Shown: positions 1 through 6,792, counted from the first letter of the stretch. The stretch: 7,491 nucleotides of DNA from Thiomargarita sp. (GCA_030635005.1 DAOVZS010000101.1:1-7491), one strand, 5' to 3'. Made by a program: numbers and translations. Notes: generated from the letters alone by a model not told the origin.

Positions 1-274
1 CCACAATAATGCACACTAGATTATCATTTTCAAATAATTGATGCAGATAATCCTTATATTCATCTCTTGAAAGACGTGCTAAATAAGTGAGTTCATAGAG
101 TCCAATAATTTGAATCTGGTGAGGATGAATATGGTTTAAATAACCCACATTGGAAAGTTGCTGATCACTTTCCAATAAAATGGCACGATGACCACTTCGT
201 CTCCCAGCAAACCATGTTAAAGCCAATCCTTTAACATGATTCTTAAAAAGTTCATCAACACTAAACAGGATCAT
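1..274 (-). CDS. hprK: HPr kinase/phosphorylase, N-terminal part (cut by the left window edge)
   Basis: The 91 visible codons match the N-terminal domain of HprK/P, the bifunctional enzyme that phosphorylates and dephosphorylates HPr-type phosphocarriers on a serine. Visible family signatures are LFxxHxxxLxLTWxAGR near residues 9-25, the VGYLNxIHPxQIQIIG stretch at about 43-58, and a following YELTYLxRL segment. The Walker A P-loop and the HprK signature lie in the C-terminal half, outside the window, so catalytic competence cannot be judged. The ATG at 274 is the only reasonable start, because an in-frame TGA lies three codons upstream. It begins 2 bases after the ptsN stop without a Shine-Dalgarno sequence, so coupling to ptsN translation is likely. 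Known context: proteobacterial HprK usually sits with ptsN and an HPr gene and acts on a regulatory PTS rather than on sugar uptake. Identification is by remembered motif pattern. Confidence 0.87.
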   Translation of the reverse strand, partial: MILFSVDELFKNHVKGLALTWFAGRRSGHRAILLESDQQLSNVGYLNHIHPHQIQIIGLYELTYLARLSRDEYKDYLHQLFENDNLVCIIV

Positions 275-276
275 AT

Positions 277-738
277 TTAATCAGTTTGCCATTGGGTTAA
301 CAATTGATACGTTTCTTTACAATCTTCTGCGTGACGCAGTTTGTCACAAAAGACTTGTTGGCTAAACATCTGAGCTAATTGTGCCAAAATTTTTAAATGT
401 TCATCTGTAGAATTCTCTGGCACCCTCAAAGCAAATAGTAAATCAACGGGTTGTTTATCAATCGCATCAAAATCAATCCCTTTATCAAGCTGTAGAAAAG
501 CAGCTAAAGTGATGTTTTGTTGAGAAATCCTTGCATGGGGTATTGCAATACACTTACCAATGCCTGTACTTCCTAATCGTTCACGTTCCAATAGGCTATC
601 AAAAATATCATGATGTGTTAAAAAATCGTTTTCAGTCAACAATAATTTACTTAAGTGTTCAAGAATACGTTTTTTGCTATTGGCTTGTACATGACAAAGA
701 ATCCGTGTGGGTGTCAGAATATGTGAAATTTGCATCAT
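277..738 (-). CDS. ptsN: Nitrogen-regulatory PTS enzyme IIA (EIIA-Ntr)
   Basis: A protein of about 153 residues covering a whole PTS EIIA type-2 domain, close to the size of E. coli PtsN (163). EIIA-Ntr accepts phosphate from NPr/HPr on a histidine and acts as a cytoplasmic regulator (potassium transport, sigma-54-linked and stress functions in known species) rather than transporting sugar. The active-site motif ERLGSTGIGKCIAIPHARI is intact; its histidine is residue 68 from the chosen start. The start is ambiguous: the reading frame opens TTG-ATG-ATG, and I chose the first ATG (738); 735 is equally possible and the TTG at 741 less likely. No Shine-Dalgarno sequence is visible. It lies downstream of hpf with a 60-base spacer containing a hairpin, and 2 bases upstream of hprK. 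The gene order rpoN-hpf-ptsN is a well-known conserved cluster, which makes the Ntr assignment firm over a sugar-specific EIIA. Confidence 0.95.
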   Translation of the reverse strand: MMQISHILTPTRILCHVQANSKKRILEHLSKLLLTENDFLTHHDIFDSLLERERLGSTGIGKCIAIPHARISQQNITLAAFLQLDKGIDFDAIDKQPVDLLFALRVPENSTDEHLKILAQLAQMFSQQVFCDKLRHAEDCKETYQLLTQWQTD

Positions 739-758
739 CAATTATCATCGTTCAAGCC

Positions 759-783
759 CCCATTTTCTTGAAGGAAGAATGGG
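759..783 (-). other. Imperfect hairpin between hpf and ptsN
   Basis: In the transcript direction (minus strand) the sequence CCCATTCTT, a five-base loop CCTTC, then AAG-AA-AATGGG can fold into a nine-pair stem with a two-base bulge (AA). No run of T follows it, so it does not look like an intrinsic terminator. It sits in the only spacer of more than 30 bases inside the operon. A role in mRNA processing or differential stability between hpf and ptsN is possible, but this is inference from pairing alone. Confidence 0.4.
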
Positions 784-798
784 AACTATGGAACGTTC

Positions 799-1125
799 TT
801 ATGTCATTGGTTGTGCTTTTATACCACCTTCTGATTGATGATGATCTTTAAGTTTGTCCTTGTGTTTCTTGATTTGTCGATCTAGTTTATCAGTTAAAGC
901 ATCAATCGCAGCGTACATATCTTCATGCTCTGCATTTGCAAATAAATTTGCACCGCTGACATGCAAAGTGGCTTCTGCTTTCTGACGTAATTTTTCAACA
1001 CCGAGAATGACGTGTATATTAGTCATCCCTTCAAAATGACGATCTAAACGTTCCATTTTGTTGGTAACATAGGTACGTAGGGCAGGTGTAATTTCAAGAT
1101 GATGACCACTAAGATTGAGTTGCAT
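799..1125 (-). CDS. hpf: Ribosome hibernation promoting factor, short form
   Basis: A 108-residue protein of the HPF/YfiA family (E. coli HPF is 95 residues). It binds the 30S subunit at the decoding/mRNA channel and silences ribosomes in stationary phase; the short form promotes 100S dimers together with RMF in species that have it. Visible features: the N-terminal strand MQLNLSGHHLEITPALRTYV, a central strand with HVILGVEK, the EATLHVSGANLFANAEHEDMY segment, and the basic helix AIDALTDKLDRQIKKHKDKLKDH. It lacks the long C-terminal dimerisation domain of the long-type HPF and has only a short tail (about residues 96-108). The ATG at 1125 is supported by the best Shine-Dalgarno sequence in the operon, 8 bases upstream. 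It follows rpoN after 29 bases, the standard proteobacterial order. It may also have its own growth-phase promoter, but none can be picked out. Confidence 0.95.
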   Translation of the reverse strand: MQLNLSGHHLEITPALRTYVTNKMERLDRHFEGMTNIHVILGVEKLRQKAEATLHVSGANLFANAEHEDMYAAIDALTDKLDRQIKKHKDKLKDHHQSEGGIKAQPMT

Positions 1126-1133
1126 CTAATATG

Positions 1134-1139
1134 CTCCTT
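1134..1139 (-). promoter_or_regulatory. Strong Shine-Dalgarno sequence of hpf
   Basis: The minus strand reads AAGGAG, 8 bases before the hpf ATG at 1125. It is the only near-perfect ribosome binding site in the operon. It fixes the hpf start and suggests that HPF is translated more strongly and independently of its neighbours. Confidence 0.8.
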
Positions 1140-1154
1140 TGAAGAATGATGATT

Positions 1155-2552
1155 TTAGAGTAAACATTTTCTTTTGTTTGAAGGGGGGATAAACATCGCT
1201 TCACGATATTTGGCAACAGTACGTCTCGCTACCTTGAAACCTTGTTCAAATAATTGCTGTGAAATTTTATTGTCACTATAGGGCTTGAGAGTATTTTCAG
1301 ATTCAATCAATTTTCTAATGATAGCACGAATAGCAATGGAAGAACATTCGCCACCACTTTGAGTCCCTAGATGACTTGAAAAAAAATATTTGAGTTCAAA
1401 AACCCCTCTGGGGGTATGCATATATTTTTGAGTGGTAATACGAGAAATAGTAGATTCGTGCAAATTTAATTCGTCTGCAATTTCGTGTAATACCATTGGT
1501 TTCATAGCCTCGTCACCATATTTCAAAAAATCTGATTGGCGTTCTACTATACAAGTAGACACCTTTAATAAAGTCTCATGACGACTTTTTAAGCTTTTGA
1601 TAAACCAACGTGCTTCGTGTAATTGTGTGCGTAAACAATTTTTTTCAGTAAATTTTTTACTTCTGATTTTTGCATATTGGCTATTTACAATCACTTTGGG
1701 TAAATGATCATAATTGAGTTCTATTTTCCATGTTTCTTTGACGGGTGTGATATAAACATCGGGAATCACATACGTTGTGTCTGCAGGAGAAATTTGGGCA
1801 CAAGGACGTGGGGTGAGAGTTTGTATCAGTTTAATGACTTCTTGTAGTTTTATACGACTCAATCTCATTTTTTGACTTAATTGTGCATAATCATGCATAC
1901 CTAACACAGATAAATGCTTATGCACTAACACGGTTGCTTCTTTTAACCAAGGAGTATCATTATCATATTCAGCTAATTGTAATAATAAACATTCTTGTAC
2001 ATCACGTGCACCCACACCAATAGGATCAAACTGTTGAATGCGACACAATACAAGTTCTAACGTGTGAGCAGAAATATGAGCTTCTTCTCCAAACGCCTCA
2101 GCAATCTCATCCAAATCAGCACGCAAATATCCATCATTATCTATATTGTCAATAATGGCTATCGCACTCGCATAATCTCTATTATTAAAATGTGCTAAAT
2201 CAACTTGTTCTTGTAAATAATTTTGTAATGTCAGAACGCAACTCTTTTGATTCAGTAAAGAGTCTTGTGCCATAATCTCTTTTTTGGAAGATGGGATATC
2301 ATCATAAATATCTGCCCACTCATTATCAAATGGCAATTCATTTGGAATATCAGTCTCTATATTCTCATCTGTCTTCTTCGTTTCAATCTCATTTGCATCT
2401 TCAACAATTTCTAACATGAAGTTCAAGTCGACAATCTGCTGAATTTCCATTTCTAATTCAACATTAGACAATTGCAAAAGGCGAATAGCCTGTTGCAATT
2501 GTGGTGTCATCGCAATTTGTGGTGTGAGATTGAGTTGAAGAACTGATTTCAT
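1155..2552 (-). CDS. rpoN: RNA polymerase sigma-54 factor
   Basis: A 465-residue sigma-54 of normal length (E. coli 477). It directs RNA polymerase to -24/-12 promoters that need an ATP-driven activator. Domains in order: glutamine- and leucine-rich region I (residues 1-40, opening MKSVLQLNLTPQIAMTPQLQQ), which contacts activators; an acidic linker (about 45-100); the core-binding domain, including FDPIGVGARDVQECLLLQL and the PRP/YVIPDVY segment; the helix-turn-helix at about 353-385 (LHEIADELNLHESTISRIT) followed by KYMHTPRGVFELKYFFSS; and the RpoN box ARRTVAKYRE at 442-451, which reads the -24 element. All DNA-binding signatures are intact. Oddities: the usual NPxLE after region I reads NFMLE, and PRPG reads PRPC. 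The start lies 10 bases after the lptB stop with no Shine-Dalgarno sequence. No -24/-12 promoter was found in the window, so its targets are elsewhere. Confidence 0.97.
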   Translation of the reverse strand: MKSVLQLNLTPQIAMTPQLQQAIRLLQLSNVELEMEIQQIVDLNFMLEIVEDANEIETKKTDENIETDIPNELPFDNEWADIYDDIPSSKKEIMAQDSLLNQKSCVLTLQNYLQEQVDLAHFNNRDYASAIAIIDNIDNDGYLRADLDEIAEAFGEEAHISAHTLELVLCRIQQFDPIGVGARDVQECLLLQLAEYDNDTPWLKEATVLVHKHLSVLGMHDYAQLSQKMRLSRIKLQEVIKLIQTLTPRPCAQISPADTTYVIPDVYITPVKETWKIELNYDHLPKVIVNSQYAKIRSKKFTEKNCLRTQLHEARWFIKSLKSRHETLLKVSTCIVERQSDFLKYGDEAMKPMVLHEIADELNLHESTISRITTQKYMHTPRGVFELKYFFSSHLGTQSGGECSSIAIRAIIRKLIESENTLKPYSDNKISQQLFEQGFKVARRTVAKYREAMFIPPSNKRKCLL

Positions 2553-2562
2553 GCGTGTTATT

Positions 2563-3288
2563 TTATAATTTAAAGTCTTGCCCTAAATAAACATCTTTAA
2601 CCTGTTTATTTTGCAAGATATTTTCTGGTGTGCCTTCGGCAATTAATTCTCCCGCATTTACAATGTAAGCACGATGACATATTCCCAAGGTTTCACGAAC
2701 GTTATGATCGGTGATTAAAATACCAATATCTAACTTGCATAACTGTGTAATGATGCGTTGTATATCCAATACAGACAGGGGATCAACCCCTGCAAAGGGT
2801 TCATCAAGCAAAATAAATTGTGGATTTGAGGCAAGAGCACGTGCTATTTCAACACGTCGCCGTTCTCCTCCTGATAAACTCATGCCAATACTGTCTCGCA
2901 AATGTTCTATATGTAAATCTTGCAATAACTCGTCAAGACGCTCTTGGCGTTGTGCTTTGTTAAAATGCTTTTGTACCTCAATCACCGCCATAATATTATC
3001 AGCAACGCTTAATTTACGGAAAACAGAGGGTTCTTGTGGTAAATAACCTAATCCCATTTGGGCACGTTTATGCATAGGATAATGTGTGAGATCTTGTTCA
3101 TCTAAAGAAATCGTGCCTTTATCACAAACAACAAGCCCTACTATCATGTAAAAACTGGTGGTTTTACCGGCTCCATTGGGTCCTAATAATCCCACGACTT
3201 CACCACTAGACACCTGAAGACTCACATCTTTAACGACAGTACGAGATTTATATTGTTTTGCGAGATGTCGTGCTGAAAGTGTAGTCAT
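2563..3288 (-). CDS. lptB: LPS export ABC transporter ATP-binding protein
   Basis: A 241-residue nucleotide-binding subunit, the same length as E. coli LptB. As a cytoplasmic dimer with the membrane proteins LptF and LptG it powers extraction of lipopolysaccharide from the inner membrane. All ATPase elements are present: Walker A GPNGAGKTT (36-44), Q-loop glutamine 85 in LPQEPSVFRKLSV, signature LSGGERRRVEIARAL (138-152), Walker B FILLDE with catalytic Glu163, and switch His195 in LITDHNVRET. Glu163 and His195 have the same numbers as in E. coli. The gene starts inside the lptA stop (ATGA, 4-base overlap), so translation is coupled. The neighbours lptA and lptC make the Lpt assignment certain over other ABC proteins; lptF and lptG are not in the window. 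Confidence 0.97.
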   Translation of the reverse strand: MTTLSARHLAKQYKSRTVVKDVSLQVSSGEVVGLLGPNGAGKTTSFYMIVGLVVCDKGTISLDEQDLTHYPMHKRAQMGLGYLPQEPSVFRKLSVADNIMAVIEVQKHFNKAQRQERLDELLQDLHIEHLRDSIGMSLSGGERRRVEIARALASNPQFILLDEPFAGVDPLSVLDIQRIITQLCKLDIGILITDHNVRETLGICHRAYIVNAGELIAEGTPENILQNKQVKDVYLGQDFKL

Positions 3289-3800
3289 TTCTGTTTAAGC
3301 TGTGGCTTAAAGGTCATTATAATTCGTCCTGTATCATTCTTACCCTTGTTGGCTTTAATAATACCACGTTGCGTATCATACATGATATGGGGAGCTTTAG
3401 AGCTAGAAGTGATTATCCCTTTCTTTCCCTTTGTTAATTCTGCATTTTGTTGTAACAACAGTATATTTTTGGGGGCATTATATTCCATTTTCTTAGCAGT
3501 CGCTTTAATATCCTCTCCATTATCAAGACGTTGCTGAAAACTAGCGGGTTTACCCACTGCAATCACTTTTGAAATTTCTTGTTTTGCTGTATAAGTAAGT
3601 GTTACTTTGTTCGCATTAAGGCGAATAGAACCTTGACTCACAATCACATTGCCCTGATATACCACACGCATTTTAATATTATCTAAAGTAGCAGAGTCAG
3701 CTTCAATTCGAATCGGCTGTTCACGATCAGTGGTTAATGCATAGACATTACTGGACAGTAAGAGTAGACTTAACAATAGTAATTTATTTGGGTAAGACAT
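3285..3800 (-). CDS. lptA: Periplasmic LPS transport bridge protein LptA
   Basis: A 171-residue secreted protein of the OstA/LptA-like beta-jellyroll family (E. coli 185). LptA monomers link LptC in the inner membrane to LptD in the outer membrane and carry LPS across the periplasm. A clear signal peptide spans residues 1-21 (lysine at 6, leucine-rich core, SNVYA before the likely cleavage). The mature part opens with the typical DREQPIRIEADSATLDN and continues with YQGNVIVSQGSIRLNANKVTL, the hallmark strands of the family. The C-terminus has a basic tail, as in homologues. The ATG at 3800 lies within the end of lptC (17-base overlap). It has a GAGG 5 bases upstream, one of only two clear ribosome sites in the operon. 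The lptC-lptA-lptB order is canonical. Confidence 0.95.
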   Translation of the reverse strand: MSYPNKLLLLSLLLLSSNVYALTTDREQPIRIEADSATLDNIKMRVVYQGNVIVSQGSIRLNANKVTLTYTAKQEISKVIAVGKPASFQQRLDNGEDIKATAKKMEYNAPKNILLLQQNAELTKGKKGIITSSSKAPHIMYDTQRGIIKANKGKNDTGRIIMTFKPQLKQK

Positions 3801-4338
3801 AATGACCTCGTACTTGTGAGAGTAAATCTACCTGCCCTGTGGGCATATTGACTTGAACTCCCACACTATAATTTTTATCTCTATGAGTGATCACAGTAGT
3901 TGGGGCACTTGTTTCTGCATATTCGGTGTCAATCAATACAGTGACATCTCGTGAAATAATTTTCATGGGATATTCTTTAGTATGTCGTAATAAGATTGTT
4001 TTACCTAGTAACCACACTTGTTTACCATCAAGCGAGATCTCACCGTGTTCTGCTTCTACTGTCCATGTGAGTTGTTGTTCCTTATAAAATCGCAAATTAG
4101 GTGCGATCAGTTTTGAATTACTTGTTGGATAATGTACCATTGTTGCTGCTGTTAATTGCGTTTCCAAGATTCCATTTTCATCCATTTGGCTACTTGTAAA
4201 TGCTGTCATGGTATAATCTGGTTTAATAGTATTTATTTCGGGTACTTTAAAAAGAACATCATCCAAACTTTGCATCAACCAAAGTGTTGAAAGTACAAAG
4301 CTAATTAAAAGAAGCCAAGCGCTGCCACGATTTAACAT
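3784..4338 (-). CDS. lptC: LPS export system protein LptC
   Basis: A 184-residue single-span protein (E. coli 191). LptC is anchored in the inner membrane, joins LptB2FG and passes LPS to LptA. One membrane segment is visible at about residues 7-23 (SAWLLLISFVLSTLWLM), followed by a periplasmic region rich in beta strands. The phrase YTMTAFTSSQMDENGILETQL corresponds to the family's opening strands (D-Y-x-x-x-F with a G-x-L turn). Further family features are the TAATMVHYPTSNSK region and a GEISLDGKQVWLLG strand. Sequence conservation in this family is low, so position between kdsC and lptA carries much of the weight. The ATG at 4338 follows the kdsC stop by 12 bases with only a weak GAG upstream. 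No cysteine lipobox is present. Confidence 0.92.
   Translation of the reverse strand: MLNRGSAWLLLISFVLSTLWLMQSLDDVLFKVPEINTIKPDYTMTAFTSSQMDENGILETQLTAATMVHYPTSNSKLIAPNLRFYKEQQLTWTVEAEHGEISLDGKQVWLLGKTILLRHTKEYPMKIISRDVTVLIDTEYAETSAPTTVITHRDKNYSVGVQVNMPTGQVDLLSQVRGHYVLPK
3806..3809 (-). promoter_or_regulatory. Shine-Dalgarno sequence of lptA inside lptC
   Basis: The minus strand reads GAGG, 5 bases before the lptA ATG and inside the last codons of lptC. It supports the start at 3800 and the 17-base overlap. Confidence 0.55.
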
Positions 4339-4350
4339 AGTATACTGTGC

Positions 4351-4884
4351 TCACTTAATACCATAGCGACTGATTTGTTCGGACCAAGTGCCTTGTGCTT
4401 GCATGATGAATTCACAGACTTCTCGTGCTGCGCCCTGTCCTCCTGAAGCCTGTGTTTGCCAATGTGCATGTTTAACGGTTAAGGCATTAGCATTGGCGAC
4501 AGCAATCGCTAATCCCACTTGTAACATGACAGGCACATCTATCAAATCATCTCCCACATAAGCCACTTGTTGATAGTTTAATTGTAATTTCTTGTTTAAT
4601 TCTTTAAAGGCAGTGAGTTTATCCGTTCTACCTTGTAATACATGCTCAATACCTAAAGAAGCCATACGGTGTGTGACCACAGTTGACGTTCTGGCAGTAA
4701 TAATAGCAATATCGACGCCTGTTGATTGTAACATTGTTATCCCTAAACCGTCATGGGCATGAAATGCTTTATATTCTTCTCCGTCGCTTCCTAAGTAAAT
4801 ACTACCATCTGTCAATACCCCATCCACATCAAATACGACTAAACGTATTAGGGCTGCTTTTTCAAATATTGTATTCATAATCAT
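4351..4884 (-). CDS. kdsC: 3-deoxy-D-manno-octulosonate 8-phosphate phosphatase
   Basis: A 177-residue HAD-family phosphatase of the C0 (capless, tetrameric) type. It hydrolyses Kdo-8-phosphate to free Kdo, the sugar that starts the LPS inner core. Motif I is DVDGVLTDG, with nucleophile Asp19 and acid Asp21; motif II is the ITART segment (Thr64); motif III is Lys89 in GRTDKL; motif IV is VGDDLIDVP (Asp112, Asp113), which holds Mg2+. The C-terminal GGQGAAREVCEFI, typical of KdsC, distinguishes it from other HAD enzymes. The chosen ATG (4884) directly abuts the kdsD stop codon; a second in-frame ATG at 4878 (MNTIFEK) is equally plausible, since neither has a Shine-Dalgarno sequence. The pairing with kdsD places consecutive parts of Kdo synthesis together; the intermediate KdsA is not in the window. 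Confidence 0.96.
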   Translation of the reverse strand: MIMNTIFEKAALIRLVVFDVDGVLTDGSIYLGSDGEEYKAFHAHDGLGITMLQSTGVDIAIITARTSTVVTHRMASLGIEHVLQGRTDKLTAFKELNKKLQLNYQQVAYVGDDLIDVPVMLQVGLAIAVANANALTVKHAHWQTQASGGQGAAREVCEFIMQAQGTWSEQISRYGIK

Positions 4885-5865
4885 TTAAACAACACGAGCT
4901 CGTAATAAATCATGCATGTGCAATACACCTTTTAACGTATATTTTGCATCTACCACTACCACTACTGTAATTTTAGAATCCTGCATGACACTTAAAGCCT
5001 CTACTGCCAAAGCCTCTGTGGAGACAGTTTGACAAGCTGTTGTCATGACATCTATTATCATTGTACTATGAATATCCACTTTTTTATCAAGTATACGCCG
5101 TAAATCACCATCAGTAAAAATGCCTGCAATATGTAATCCATGGTCAACAACAACCGTCATCCCTAAACTTTTACGTGTCATTTCTAATAAAGCATCACGT
5201 AATGTTGCGGTGATAGGCACTGTTGGCATTTCGTTACCTGTATGCATAATATCACGACTTAATAATAACAGACGACGTCCTAAACTGCCCCCTGGATGTG
5301 ATAAGGCAAAATCTTCTGCACTAAAGCCTTTTGCTTCAAGCAAGGCTATTGCTAATGCATCTCCCATGACTAAAGAAGCAGTAGTGCTAGAAGTCGGCGC
5401 TAATCCTAATGGACAGGCTTCTTTTTCAACACTGACATCAATATTAACAGTGGCCATTTGTGCTAAAGTTGATATTTTATTTCCTGTTAAGGCAATTAAT
5501 GGCACCGATAAGCGTTTGATGAGGGGGAGAATGGTCAAAATTTCAACAGTTTCACCTGAATTTGATAAGGCTAACACAACATCTTTGGTAGTAATCATGC
5601 CTAAATCACCATGACTGGCTTCACCTGGATGAACAAAAAAAGCAGGATTTCCCGTACTGGCCAGAGTTGCTGCAATTTTACTTCCAATATGTCCAGACTT
5701 GCCCATGCCAATCACAACAATACGTCCTTCACATTTCAGCATATATTCACACGCCTGTACAAATGCATCATCAATGCGTTCAGCGAGTGTAGCAACGGCT
5801 TGACTTTCTGTCTGGATGACCGCTAATCCTAATGCACGTAATTTATCAGCTTCTTTGATTAACAT
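4885..5865 (-). CDS. kdsD: D-arabinose 5-phosphate isomerase
   Basis: A 326-residue protein (E. coli KdsD is 328). It converts D-ribulose 5-phosphate to D-arabinose 5-phosphate, the first step to Kdo. An N-terminal SIS sugar-isomerase domain (about residues 40-180) carries GMGKSGHIGSKIAATLASTG and HPGEASHGDLGM, followed by SNSGETVEIL and the LSHPGGSLGRRLL junction. Two CBS domains fill about 205-262 and 272-326. The residues reported as catalytic in E. coli (Lys59, His88, Glu111, His193) correspond here to Lys56, His85, Glu108 and His190 with a constant offset of three, so the enzyme should be active. It is the first gene of the minus-strand operon, facing ubiA across 66 bases. The ATG at 5865 lacks a Shine-Dalgarno sequence. 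GutQ and KpsF are close paralogues, but the neighbours kdsC and lpt favour KdsD. Confidence 0.96.
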   Translation of the reverse strand: MLIKEADKLRALGLAVIQTESQAVATLAERIDDAFVQACEYMLKCEGRIVVIGMGKSGHIGSKIAATLASTGNPAFFVHPGEASHGDLGMITTKDVVLALSNSGETVEILTILPLIKRLSVPLIALTGNKISTLAQMATVNIDVSVEKEACPLGLAPTSSTTASLVMGDALAIALLEAKGFSAEDFALSHPGGSLGRRLLLLSRDIMHTGNEMPTVPITATLRDALLEMTRKSLGMTVVVDHGLHIAGIFTDGDLRRILDKKVDIHSTMIIDVMTTACQTVSTEALAVEALSVMQDSKITVVVVVDAKYTLKGVLHMHDLLRARVV

Positions 5866-5931
5866 GGTTGGTTATATCATAAAATATTCTTAAGTATTTA
5901 ATAAAATATCACAAAACATAAATCTTTGCTT
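5866..5931. promoter_or_regulatory. Divergent promoter spacer between kdsD and ubiA
   Basis: This 66-base, very AT-rich spacer must hold any 5' promoters for ubiA and for the kdsD operon. For kdsD, the minus strand has a TATGAT -10-like hexamer at 5876-5881. It is very close to the ATG and has only a poor -35 (TTATTA) 17 bases upstream; use of it would give a nearly leaderless mRNA. For ubiA, TAAAAT at 5902-5907 is -10-like but has no good -35. An imperfect palindrome around CTTAAG (ATTCTTAAGTAT, 5886-5897) lies near the centre. No promoter here can be called with confidence. Confidence 0.4.
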
Positions 5932-6792
5932 ATGATGGCACGTTTATATCAATATATATTACTCATGCGGTTACACCGCCCCATTGGGATTTTTCTTTTA
6001 CTCTGGCCGACATTATGGGCATTATGGATTGCAGGTAATGGTTATCCTGATGTACTTGTCACCACAGTGTTTATTTTGGGCGTGATTATCATGCGCTCTG
6101 CCGGTTGTGTCATTAATGATTATGCGGATCGTGATATTGATCCCCTTGTATCTCGTACATGTGAGCGTCCTTTAGCAGCAGGACGTGTCAGTGAACGGGA
6201 AACTTTAATATTGTTTATTATACTGTGTTTATTTGCTTTTGGTCTCGTTTTATTATTAAATATATTAACGATTATGTTATCCGTTGTCGGCGTACTATTG
6301 GCAGCGACGTATCCTTTTATAAAACGTTATACGCATTGGCCTCAAGTTTATTTAGGCGTGGCTTTTGGCTGGGCAATTCCAATGGCGTATGCGGCACAAA
6401 CGGGTTATATAGACACAGTGGCCTGGGGGTTATTTATCATCAATATACTCTGGACAGTTGCTTATGATACGATGTATGCAATGGTGGATCGTGACGAAGA
6501 TTTAGTCATTGGTGTTAAATCTACAGCTGTTTTGTTTGGTAATGCTGATAAAAAGATCATTATGGGATTACAAATAACAGTATTAATACTGTTATTTGTG
6601 ATAGGAAAAGTCATCTCTTTAGGTCATTTTTATCAGTTAAGCATACTATTCGCGACATGCTTGGTGATATATCAACAGTGGTTAATAAAAGATCGTGTTC
6701 CTAAACGATGTTTTCAAGCCTTTTTAAATAATCATTGGTTTGGAGCAACGATTTTTGTGGGTATTGTCACTGATTATTATTGGGGTGGGTAA
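5932..6792 (+). CDS. ubiA: 4-hydroxybenzoate polyprenyltransferase
   Basis: A 286-residue polytopic membrane protein (E. coli UbiA is 290). It prenylates 4-hydroxybenzoate in the inner membrane, an early step of ubiquinone synthesis. Both Asp-rich prenyl-diphosphate/Mg2+ motifs are intact: NDYADRDID (about residues 62-70) and YAMVDRDED (about 182-190). The family-specific RPIGIFLLLWPTLWALW near the N-terminus and SRTCERPLAAGRVS after motif 1 separate it from heme-O (CyoE), menaquinone (MenA) and chlorophyll prenyltransferases. About eight or nine hydrophobic spans can be counted. The start is taken at the first of two adjacent ATG codons (5932 or 5935); a TTG at 5926 is in frame but less likely, and no Shine-Dalgarno sequence is seen. 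There is no ubiC in front of it, unlike in E. coli. Its end overlaps the convergent class IV enzyme gene by 16 bases. Confidence 0.96.
   Translation: MMARLYQYILLMRLHRPIGIFLLLWPTLWALWIAGNGYPDVLVTTVFILGVIIMRSAGCVINDYADRDIDPLVSRTCERPLAAGRVSERETLILFIILCLFAFGLVLLLNILTIMLSVVGVLLAATYPFIKRYTHWPQVYLGVAFGWAIPMAYAAQTGYIDTVAWGLFIINILWTVAYDTMYAMVDRDEDLVIGVKSTAVLFGNADKKIIMGLQITVLILLFVIGKVISLGHFYQLSILFATCLVIYQQWLIKDRVPKRCFQAFLNNHWFGATIFVGIVTDYYWGG

Noticed and set aside
181..200. TGGCACG on the plus strand, resembling a -24 element of sigma-54 promoters (similar hits near 419, 5499 and 5936)
   Set aside because: None of these has the TTGC -12 element at the required spacing, and most lie inside coding regions facing the wrong way.
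531..851. Plus-strand reading frame of 106 codons across ptsN and the hpf 3' end
   Set aside because: It is antisense to two well-supported genes, and its translation (rich in Y, V, L, C) looks like the mirror of coding DNA, with no recognisable family.
2711..3046. Plus-strand reading frame of 111 codons antisense to lptB
   Set aside because: lptB is complete with all ATPase motifs; the opposite frame has no family signature or start signal.
5120..5614. Plus-strand reading frame of 164 codons antisense to kdsD
   Set aside because: It lies wholly inside kdsD, which has intact catalytic motifs. The translation shows no domain pattern and no ribosome site; it is a shadow frame.
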